Shown: piece by piece, positions 1 to 5,759 of the stretch
Layout of the letters: each line of letters starts with the position of its first letter
Position numbering within the stretch: position 1 is the stretch's first letter
Origin: Promethearchaeota archaeon
Lineage (GTDB): Archaea; Asgardarchaeota; Lokiarchaeia; Sigyniarchaeales; Promethearchaeaceae
Length of the DNA: 10,110 nucleotides
Reading direction: 5' to 3'
Assembly: GCA_014729055.1 (NCBI GenBank)
Contig: WJKO01000809.1
Location: forward strand, 1 to 10,110
The notes under the pieces: generated by a model
Databases searched by the model: none
Seen by the model: the letters and a program-made list of their open reading frames with translations, nothing else
Told to the model about the DNA's origin: nothing
Made by a program: the position numbers and the translations under genes

Positions 1-429
1 GTCCACTTCTTTGAGAAATTTGGTCTTTACAACAGAATCTTCAATATCATATCCTGGATCGGATTTATGAAACACAATTGTTATTTCAAAATCGTCACTA
101 TATTTGTTTAATTCCTCCCATACCAGTTTAAAATAACCAACATTGAGATCAACTAACAAATCGTCTTGAATATCAACAACATAGAAGAAATAGGTAACAT
201 TGTTGAAAAAAATATCTGGAGCATCGATATATCGCTTTCGATATATCTCTTGCCCTCCATAGTCCCACAAAAAGAGTTTCTTGTCCAGAAATTCCATTGT
301 TTCCCTATTTACTCCTTGTGTGGGTTTTAAATTCGTCAACAAGTGAAATTCTCTACTTAGAGATTTAATTATTGATGTTTTCCCGGCATTAGATAATCCT
401 ATGATAGCAACCTTATTTCCTTCCGACAT
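1..429 (-). CDS. Rag/Gtr-like small GTPase, 3' end cut by the window edge
   Basis: A Ras-superfamily G domain that would bind and hydrolyse GTP as a cytoplasmic switch. 143 codons are visible and the C-terminus lies outside the window. The P-loop is at residues 11-18 (GLSNAGKT), a G2 threonine at about 37 (KPTQG), G3 at 55-61 (WDYGGQE) and G4 at 121-124 (HKSD). The HKxD form of G4, in place of NKxD, and the stretch IFFNNVTYFFYVVD before it match RagA/RagC (Gtr1/Gtr2) better than Arf, Rab or Ras. This is family knowledge recalled, not a search result. The start at 429 fits the residue count before the P-loop. A TATA-like element lies about 26 bases upstream and no Shine-Dalgarno site is seen, so the mRNA is probably leaderless. 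In eukaryotes Rag proteins act as heterodimers at lysosomal membranes; whether a partner roadblock protein or second GTPase lies beyond the edge cannot be seen. The effector and role here are unknown. Confidence 0.9.
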   Translation of the reverse strand, partial: MSEGNKVAIIGLSNAGKTSIIKSLSREFHLLTNLKPTQGVNRETMEFLDKKLFLWDYGGQEIYRKRYIDAPDIFFNNVTYFFYVVDIQDDLLVDLNVGYFKLVWEELNKYSDDFEITIVFHKSDPGYDIEDSVVKTKFLKEVD

Positions 430-450
430 AACTAAATATGTTAGGATATG

Positions 451-463
451 ACTAAATAAATAT
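451..463 (-). promoter_or_regulatory. TATA-like promoter of the Rag-like GTPase
   Basis: Read on the minus strand, the AT-rich element AAATATTTATTTAGT is centred about 26 bases before the ATG at 429, the spacing expected for a leaderless archaeal transcript. The octamer ACTAAATA occurs on the plus strand at 431-438 and again at 451-458, exactly 20 bases apart. One copy overlaps the TATA element and the other lies next to the start, so it could be a paired protein site; this is inference. Confidence 0.45.
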
Positions 464-468
464 TTCTC

Positions 469-523
469 AAGTTCTTCTTAGTTTCTTCTTAAGTTCCTTT
501 TAAGTTCTTTTTAAGTCTTTTTG
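469..523. repeat. Five-copy 11-bp tandem repeat across a gene end
   Basis: On the plus strand, five adjacent 11-base units start at 469, 480, 491, 502 and 513, with consensus aagttcttttt and a few substitutions each. The last units run into the stop codon (511-513) and the final codons of the membrane-protein gene. The rest fill most of the gap before the GTPase promoter. The 11-bp period is close to one DNA helical turn. It is not a terminator for the minus-strand gene, because that strand is A-rich rather than T-rich here. Confidence 0.75.
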
Positions 524-2640
524 GCTTTCAAAAGTCTCCTTAAATCGCCAGTCCCGAAAATACCGATGCGAATGATAATGATCGAAACTACGGGTAAAAA
601 TAACCACCAATAATTGAGATTTTCAACCATATCATACAACATTGATTCATTCATTTCAAAACCCGGGTAGTCTATTGTGATCTCCCCCTTAGGATCATCA
701 TTCAATGCTTCATGTAATTCCAAGACCGCATCGTCACCCCACTTTTTCTGCATACGATAAATTGGTGCATGAAAGATCTCATTCATACCTGCAGCTTGAG
801 CTATTTTACAATCTTGAATATAGCGGTCAAGACCTGTTTCGTCATCAGTATAATAATCCGTCCCTACTGCCAACCAGCCTAGCAAAATGGAGCGCCCTCG
901 GTCTCCTAAAAGGGCTATTTGTTCATAACTATCACGATATACACAATACCTTCCTTCATCTTCATTGTTGTCTTGATAGCACATATGTCCAAACAAGACA
1001 TCAGGATTTTTAGAGAGTGGGTCAAACGGACATCTGGTATAATCGATATCACCATCTATACTATCCAAGAGCTCTCCTTTACCCGTTACTACATAGGATT
1101 TATAGCCCAAAGAACTGACTTCAGCATAAAGTTCTTCATATGCTGCCGTGGCTTCTGCAAATAAGGTCCGATTTTGCTCATTAGAATGATACCAGCTTCG
1201 TCTCGTTCTTGCCCATTGTTCAGTATAGCCGAAAAGGTCCCCGATAGTGAAATTCGTCCCGCCCGGATCTCCTGGAGCAACAGCATGACCGCCGGGCTCA
1301 AAATCATAACTAATACCTTGGAACATGTCCCATTTCCCATCTGCCCAATAAAGAGTTGTATAACCAATTGGTACCGAGTTTTGATAATTAAATACATGGG
1401 GGAATTCAATGCCATTGGATATGTCGAGATAGAATTTTATCTCCCAGTAATCAAGCAATTGAAATAAATACGTCCTATTAATCCAAGCAAATACATTATC
1501 GTTGTATATGAAATCTCCGTGGTAATTCATAATCAATGTACTCTGGCTTATGTTTAAGTCCTCCAATAACTTGTTATTCAAAACATATTTGAATGTCACA
1601 TTTACATCGCCGTGGACAGCGGGTAATGGTTCAGAAAGGATTATCGTCCCATTGGGATATGATTGAGCACCTATGGAATAATTTGCGTAGTTTTTCTCTT
1701 TACCACCTTCCGAAACATTCAATATATAGGCCAGAGACCCATTTCTAAAGTAATCTGGATCAATATCTAATGTATTGTTGGAAAGTTCAATTCGGTTTAA
1801 ATTTGTAACCGAGACATTTGAATTAACAGTTGTTATATTTAAAGAAGGGGGTCCCCAATACGAACTGACAGTCTGGAAATCATCGGGCGCTTTTATCTTA
1901 AATGTATAGTTCCATCCGTAAAAAGTGCCAATTCCCAGAATACTAACGCCCGAAATAATGACAGCCAGTAGGGTTAACTTTGATAGTGTTTTAACACGTA
2001 TTTGACCGCCTTGAAAGAACTCTGTATTGAGCATTTTATATAGATTAAATCTGTGCTTCTTTAAAATGGGAATTTGAGTTTGTAGAAATACTAAAAAACT
2101 GCCTAAAAGAAGAATCGCAATCAAAATCTCTAACAGAGTTCCATATACAAATATTAAATATGCAGCAGTTCCAGCCAAGATTAAAAACAAGATCGTGCCA
2201 TTGCCGAAATTGCCTTTCCAATGCCCGCGAATATTTACGATAAATGAGACACCATTTAGAAAGACCATAATTATAGATAATGTAAAAACTAATTTATTAA
2301 AGGGGCCAGAGAAAAAGACCATCATGTAGGAAAACAAAGCGATTCCAATTAAAAGCAGAAGCGAATTGAGGAGAACCGACACGGGCAATAATTTATAATA
2401 GTGCCCTCCGACAACAGATAATATAGCGAGTAAGCCCAAGACAAAGGTGAGAATAATCTTATCCAGTAACATAAGACCCGTAAAAAGAGGAATAAAGAAA
2501 TATTGAACCGCAAAAATTGAATATATAACCGCATTAACGAATAATGTGTCTTTAATGAGGTGTTTACCTTCCAATTTCATTTTAGAGTTACGATTTTCCT
2601 CATGTATTGAAGATATATTTTCTATTTTTTTTTTTTGCAT
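511..2640 (-). CDS. Polytopic membrane protein with a large, probably glycosylated outer domain
   Basis: I do not recognise the family of this 709-residue protein. Hydrophobic segments fall at about 33-56, 60-78, 85-110, 115-136, 147-167, 169-187 and 221-241, followed by a roughly 435-residue domain (242-677). A last helix (678-694) and a short basic tail (RRLLKAKKT) close the protein. The soluble domain holds 14 N-x-S/T sequons (N244, 268, 275, 288, 300, 308, 320, 330, 347, 363, 388, 463, 490, 664) and four cysteines (537, 554, 566, 611), which suggests an extracellular glycoprotein. Its first part (about 245-450) looks beta-rich. Residues 500-650 alternate strands and helices (SILLGWLAVG, then AQAAGMNEIFHAPI), as in the last units of a TIM barrel, so a glycosidase-like fold is possible but unproven. 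The start at 2640 is followed by a 12-base A run. Met21 at 2580 is an alternative start that keeps every helix. The gene is divergent from the zinc-finger protein gene. Confidence 0.82.
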   Translation of the reverse strand: MQKKKIENISSIHEENRNSKMKLEGKHLIKDTLFVNAVIYSIFAVQYFFIPLFTGLMLLDKIILTFVLGLLAILSVVGGHYYKLLPVSVLLNSLLLLIGIALFSYMMVFFSGPFNKLVFTLSIIMVFLNGVSFIVNIRGHWKGNFGNGTILFLILAGTAAYLIFVYGTLLEILIAILLLGSFLVFLQTQIPILKKHRFNLYKMLNTEFFQGGQIRVKTLSKLTLLAVIISGVSILGIGTFYGWNYTFKIKAPDDFQTVSSYWGPPSLNITTVNSNVSVTNLNRIELSNNTLDIDPDYFRNGSLAYILNVSEGGKEKNYANYSIGAQSYPNGTIILSEPLPAVHGDVNVTFKYVLNNKLLEDLNISQSTLIMNYHGDFIYNDNVFAWINRTYLFQLLDYWEIKFYLDISNGIEFPHVFNYQNSVPIGYTTLYWADGKWDMFQGISYDFEPGGHAVAPGDPGGTNFTIGDLFGYTEQWARTRRSWYHSNEQNRTLFAEATAAYEELYAEVSSLGYKSYVVTGKGELLDSIDGDIDYTRCPFDPLSKNPDVLFGHMCYQDNNEDEGRYCVYRDSYEQIALLGDRGRSILLGWLAVGTDYYTDDETGLDRYIQDCKIAQAAGMNEIFHAPIYRMQKKWGDDAVLELHEALNDDPKGEITIDYPGFEMNESMLYDMVENLNYWWLFLPVVSIIIIRIGIFGTGDLRRLLKAKKT

Positions 2641-2664
2641 ATAGTTTTTGCGACAAGGTCTTTC

Positions 2665-2672
2665 TATATATC
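2665..2672 (-). promoter_or_regulatory. TATA box of the 709-residue membrane protein
   Basis: Minus-strand GATATATA is centred about 28 bases before the ATG at 2640. This would place transcription start at or within a few bases of the start codon, giving a leaderless mRNA. It supports the start at 2640, although a second AT-rich element (minus-strand AAATATATC near 2612-2620) could serve the internal Met at 2580. Confidence 0.5.
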
Positions 2673-2691
2673 AAACCTAACTGATAGAAAA

Positions 2692-2713
2692 TTATTTATT
2701 TCATTTTAAATGA
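2692..2713 (+). promoter_or_regulatory. TATA-like element and adjacent palindrome before the zinc-finger gene
   Basis: TTATTTATT (2692-2700) is centred about 29 bases before the ATG at 2726, consistent with a leaderless or nearly leaderless transcript. It is directly followed by TCATTTTAAATGA (2701-2713), a perfect dyad with 6-bp arms around one central base. A repressor bound there would sit between TATA and the transcription start. The dyad is all but pure A/T at its core, so chance is a real alternative. Confidence 0.4.
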
Positions 2714-2725
2714 AGTAAAAATACT

Positions 2726-4699
2726 ATGAGATATACGACTTATTACTGTCGGTATCAATGCCGTCACTGCGGTCGAATGGCTAAGGAAAAAAGTGCATCA
2801 CCCAACGTTAAACCCATGCAATGTCCTGGTTGTGGTTTAGTTATATGTAAAAAATGCCACAAAATGCATTTTTGTAGCCACTGTTTTAATAAATTAAGTG
2901 AGAAACAGAAATCACGATTAAAAAAAATTGACAGAAGATGGTATTTGTTTTTGAGCTTTTTCATATTTTGGGCATTTTCACCATTTATTGTTGGCGGGTT
3001 TGCATTATTGCTATCAGATTGGTTGGAATCATCGGAATTATTGATGAACATTGCAAATGTGGTTAGTATCGGAGCAATACTAGGATATCTTCCTGTTTTC
3101 TGCATATTGGCATTTCGATCGAATACCAAGAAACGGAAACGAGAAAGAAAAATTAAAGAAATTGGAAGAGAATTACATTCATCTCCCAGTGTCGCGCATA
3201 CATCATCATCAAATACAAACATAACGAATGCTCAATATCACAGCGTTCAAGAACCGTCAAGTGTAATGATGGGAACACATACTATTGGAAATATGGAGGC
3301 AATTTCTACACAATTTAGCAAAGAAGAACTTAGCAATCTTGCAACTCGGTTGACACCTGAGCAGTTTCAGAATATAAACTATCTAACAATGCTGAAAGAA
3401 TATTGGGATACCAATTTCAGCGAAAAGTATCAACAATTTTCTGGATATGAAGTATATCATATAACTCCAGACTTTGTTTCATTGAATAAAGACATTATCA
3501 TCATTATGGAAATTGTTTTCGGTCAAATGACACCACATTTGCTCGTTGGAGTTAACGATATAGATACACTCAAGAATTCAGTTGTCACTGAAGGTCCTCC
3601 TGGGTTCTGGAACAATCCTGATAGAATGTTGAAACGGACTTTTAATTATCCCACTCAAGAAAAGGGACAAGCAATGCAGGCGAGTAATGATATTATATTC
3701 TTGACGCTTGGTGTACTCAGTAGAATGGACGCAGGTATTACACCTCACCTCAACCCAGAGCAAGCTGTTAATTATAATGAATCGAGTCCCTTTTATGGAG
3801 GAAAAATACCAGAAAAACGGGGAAAACAAGAGTCTCGTAGTACAGAAGAGATTGAGGTAAAACAAGAACCAGAGTCAGTTGAACCAACTATAAAAAGTAG
3901 ATTGACATGGAATGTTCCGGTTAAGCTCAAGGAGATAGAAGAGGAATCTGACGAGGTTAAAGAAGAACAAGAGATTGCACAAAATAACATTCAAGAAATG
4001 ACCTCTGACTCACAAATAGACAAAATAACTGAGAGAGATGAAGAGCAACCTGCACCAGAAGTTCAGCAAGAAATTACTGAAACACAAAAGGATAATCCTT
4101 TAAGTGTCTTTTTCAATAAACCCGTTCCCGATTCAAAGAAGAAGAAAAAGAAAAAGAAGAAACAAAAGAAAATTAAAGAATTTACACCATTAAACTTAGA
4201 TATTCGGGCAGATTTAATGTCAGAAGATTCGGAAATAATTAATAAACCATGGTTCAGTGGAGATTACTATGACTTTCTCAATTATTGGTTAAAAACTATT
4301 CAAGATTCACCTCTTATCGATAACTCTGAGGATTTAGGGGGAATGGTAAGGTTTTCAAGAGAAATGCTTGTTCTTTTAACGCAAAGAGATGAGGATGATC
4401 CTCAAGCAAAGCATAACTTGACATACCACGAATCTGCCTCAGAATTGTTTGAAAATGGATATATTGACATTGATATTCCGCCACCTAACCTAACTCCAAA
4501 GGGAAAACTAATAAGAAATATATTCACTAATGTTGACGTTGAGATTCTAACCCGATTCCAACTAATTCCATTAAAAAAGTTTCCCCCCAAGGGTTCAAAA
4601 CATGAATGCAAGATCAGTGATTGTGAAAGTTTCGAGGAGGATATGACGGATGGCAAGCGTGGCCTAAAAATCAATGTAAAAGACAGCTATAAATTTTAG
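2726..4699 (+). CDS. Membrane-anchored protein with an N-terminal FYVE/RING-like zinc-binding module
   Basis: A 657-residue protein of no family I can name. The first 55 residues carry four CxxC pairs: C12/C15, C33/C36, C41/C44 and C50/C53, plus C8, H45 and H48. The spacing C33-x2-CG-x3-C-x2-C44 and the ending FCSHCFNKL resemble the second half of a FYVE finger, but the basic RRHHCR patch is absent. A RING-type or double-ribbon fold is the alternative. Two membrane helices follow (about 73-97 and 106-130). The very basic stretch after the second (RSNTKKRKRERKIK) puts both termini in the cytoplasm by the positive-inside rule. Residues 195-350 look like a folded alpha/beta domain. Residues 360-470 are a Glu-rich, low-complexity linker ending in a lysine tract (471-484). 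Residues 486-620 form a second domain with a winged-helix-like piece (ELFENGYI, then LTPKGKLI). The likely role is scaffolding or adaptor work at the membrane; this is inference. The start lies just before the first cysteine and has its own TATA-like element. Confidence 0.85.
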   Translation: MRYTTYYCRYQCRHCGRMAKEKSASPNVKPMQCPGCGLVICKKCHKMHFCSHCFNKLSEKQKSRLKKIDRRWYLFLSFFIFWAFSPFIVGGFALLLSDWLESSELLMNIANVVSIGAILGYLPVFCILAFRSNTKKRKRERKIKEIGRELHSSPSVAHTSSSNTNITNAQYHSVQEPSSVMMGTHTIGNMEAISTQFSKEELSNLATRLTPEQFQNINYLTMLKEYWDTNFSEKYQQFSGYEVYHITPDFVSLNKDIIIIMEIVFGQMTPHLLVGVNDIDTLKNSVVTEGPPGFWNNPDRMLKRTFNYPTQEKGQAMQASNDIIFLTLGVLSRMDAGITPHLNPEQAVNYNESSPFYGGKIPEKRGKQESRSTEEIEVKQEPESVEPTIKSRLTWNVPVKLKEIEEESDEVKEEQEIAQNNIQEMTSDSQIDKITERDEEQPAPEVQQEITETQKDNPLSVFFNKPVPDSKKKKKKKKKQKKIKEFTPLNLDIRADLMSEDSEIINKPWFSGDYYDFLNYWLKTIQDSPLIDNSEDLGGMVRFSREMLVLLTQRDEDDPQAKHNLTYHESASELFENGYIDIDIPPPNLTPKGKLIRNIFTNVDVEILTRFQLIPLKKFPPKGSKHECKISDCESFEEDMTDGKRGLKINVKDSYKF

Positions 4700-4707
4700 A
4701 AGAATCA

Positions 4708-4748
4708 AATCTGATTTTTTTACACAGATTATTTCTCAATTTTTATTT
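4708..4748 (+). terminator. Probable U-tract terminator after the zinc-finger gene
   Basis: Eight bases after the stop codon, AATCTG (4708-4713) and CAGATT (4725-4730) form a 6-bp inverted repeat around an 11-base loop that contains seven consecutive T. A second T-rich stretch, caatttttatttt, ends at 4748. Archaeal termination mainly needs T tracts on the coding strand, so the two T runs are the stronger evidence and the short stem may be incidental. Confidence 0.5.
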
Positions 4749-4756
4749 TGCCACCG

Positions 4757-4764
4757 CTTATAGC
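4757..4764 (+). promoter_or_regulatory. TATA-like element of the creatininase-family gene
   Basis: CTTATAGC, with core TTATAG at 4758-4763, is centred about 25 bases before the ATG at 4785, so that ATG would be leaderless. GAGG at 4781-4784 touches this ATG and could instead act as a weak, distant Shine-Dalgarno site for the in-frame ATG at 4797. The choice of start therefore rests on the TATA spacing. Confidence 0.4.
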
Positions 4765-4784
4765 TATTAGTAGATTTTTAGAGG

Positions 4785-5693
4785 ATGAACATCTTCATGA
4801 CACTAAATGAATATCTCAATCTTAAACCATCAGAGTTAAAGCAAGCCATAAATGAATTTCCGATTGCTTGGATCCCATTAGGATCACTAGAATGGCATTC
4901 ACTTCATTTGCCTTTAGGGACAGATGGCTTGAAAGCCGAAGCAATGCTGAGAAATTGTGCTGAAAAATTTGGAAAAGGGGTCTTTTTTCCATGTCGATAT
5001 TGGTCCGGTATTGATACTATGAAATTTCCATATACACATGAGGTGCCCAAACGCGGAGAGATCAAGTTCTTTAAGCGTACTCTCGAGCAGCTCTACGGAA
5101 TGGGCTTTAGATATGTCATAATCCTCACTGGTCACTATCCTACTTCTATTGTTAAAATCTTACAGAAAGCAACTCAATGGTTTATGAAAAAACACAATGA
5201 TGCATTTGCAATCGGAATCCCTGAGTACTACCTTTTAGCTGATATAGGGTATTTTGGAGATCATGCTGCAAAATGGGAAACCGATATTATGCTCCATTTT
5301 TATCCCGATCTCGTTGATCTTGACATCCTGCCCGATAATTATGAACATATTCAACGTGTTAAGGAATTGGGGATTATGGGCAAGGATCCCAAGATATATT
5401 CCAATGCAAAAAATGGCGAAAAAGCAGTCAACTTGTTTACACAGCGTATGATAGAATTAATTAATGAAGTGGTAGAGAGACAAAATTCCAAACTAATTAT
5501 CAATATGTATGAAGCCCATAAAAAGAAAGTCAAGGAGTTGATAGATCTTAAAAATTTAGATCCTGCTATGGATGTTTTAGGTATGGAAGAGAAAAAAGAT
5601 TTCTTAAAGCAAGCGAAATGGATGATAGTAGATCGATCAAAGGGTAAATTTGAAGAAAAATCCATAAATAAAGAAGAGGAAGAAGTAGATTAA
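4785..5693 (+). CDS. Creatininase-family metal-dependent amidohydrolase
   Basis: A cytoplasmic metalloenzyme of the creatininase fold, the family that includes creatinine amidohydrolase, mycofactocin peptidase MftE and the archaeal formamide hydrolase ArfB. The N-terminal signature is intact: GSLEWHSLHLPLGTD at 33-47 supplies E36, H38 and D47. The second motif is TGHYPTS (115-121, H117) and the third is DHAAKWETD (159-167, with H160 and E165). The late GKDPKIYSNAKNGEKA segment (199-214) is also typical. In Pseudomonas creatininase, as I recall it, the second motif is NGHYEN and its Glu binds metal; here that position is Pro119, so creatininase activity is doubtful. At 302 residues it is longer than the usual 240-260 because of a charged C-terminal extension from about 235. 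The substrate cannot be told. The start at 4785 fits a TATA element; Met5 at 4797 is the alternative. It is convergent with the sulfatase, and its last codons form part of a 10-bp tandem repeat. Confidence 0.88.
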   Translation: MNIFMTLNEYLNLKPSELKQAINEFPIAWIPLGSLEWHSLHLPLGTDGLKAEAMLRNCAEKFGKGVFFPCRYWSGIDTMKFPYTHEVPKRGEIKFFKRTLEQLYGMGFRYVIILTGHYPTSIVKILQKATQWFMKKHNDAFAIGIPEYYLLADIGYFGDHAAKWETDIMLHFYPDLVDLDILPDNYEHIQRVKELGIMGKDPKIYSNAKNGEKAVNLFTQRMIELINEVVERQNSKLIINMYEAHKKKVKELIDLKNLDPAMDVLGMEEKKDFLKQAKWMIVDRSKGKFEEKSINKEEEEVD

Positions 5694-5731
5694 AATAGGC
5701 TGAAGTAGATTAAAGTAGATTGAAGTAGATT
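5682..5731. repeat. Five-copy 10-bp tandem repeat across the creatininase-family stop codon
   Basis: Ten-base units start at 5682, 5692, 5702, 5712 and 5722. Three are exactly gaagtagatt, one is aaagtagatt, and the second (aaaataggct) is diverged. The first copy encodes the last residues and leads into the TAA at 5691-5693; the others lie in the convergent gap. Polymerase slippage or local duplication is the simplest origin. The T-rich stretch just after it (5731-5747, ending in tattttta) could terminate plus-strand transcription. Confidence 0.8.
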
Positions 5732-5759
5732 CTATTTACCTATTTTTAATGTTACATTA

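Noticed and set aside
469..523. The 11-bp repeats considered as a CRISPR array or an integration site.
   Set aside because: There are no spacers between units, the units are far too short for CRISPR repeats, and no integrase or tRNA gene is nearby.
705..1467. Plus-strand and alternate minus-strand open frames over the membrane-protein gene.
   Set aside because: They lie inside a clear 709-codon gene, give low-complexity, motif-free proteins and have no promoter-like elements of their own.
511..2640. The membrane protein considered as an oligosaccharyltransferase or PMT-type glycosyltransferase because of its helices plus outer domain.
   Set aside because: It has only seven N-terminal helices instead of eleven or more and lacks a visible DxD or WWDYG-type motif.
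3578..3990. Minus-strand open frames opposite the zinc-finger gene.
   Set aside because: The peptides are Ser/Phe/Leu-rich, as expected from the complement of an A-rich coding strand, and show no family motif.
4135..4162. A 28-base all-purine run encoding the lysine tract, considered as a programmed frameshift site.
   Set aside because: The frame gives G-AAA-AAG rather than the slippery A-AAA-AAG heptamer, both other frames offer no long product, and the downstream domain is read in the original frame.
4708..4730. AATCTG/CAGATT stem considered as an intrinsic bacterial-type terminator hairpin.
   Set aside because: The stem is only 6 bp with a T-rich loop of 11 bases and is AT-rich; T tracts alone explain archaeal termination better.
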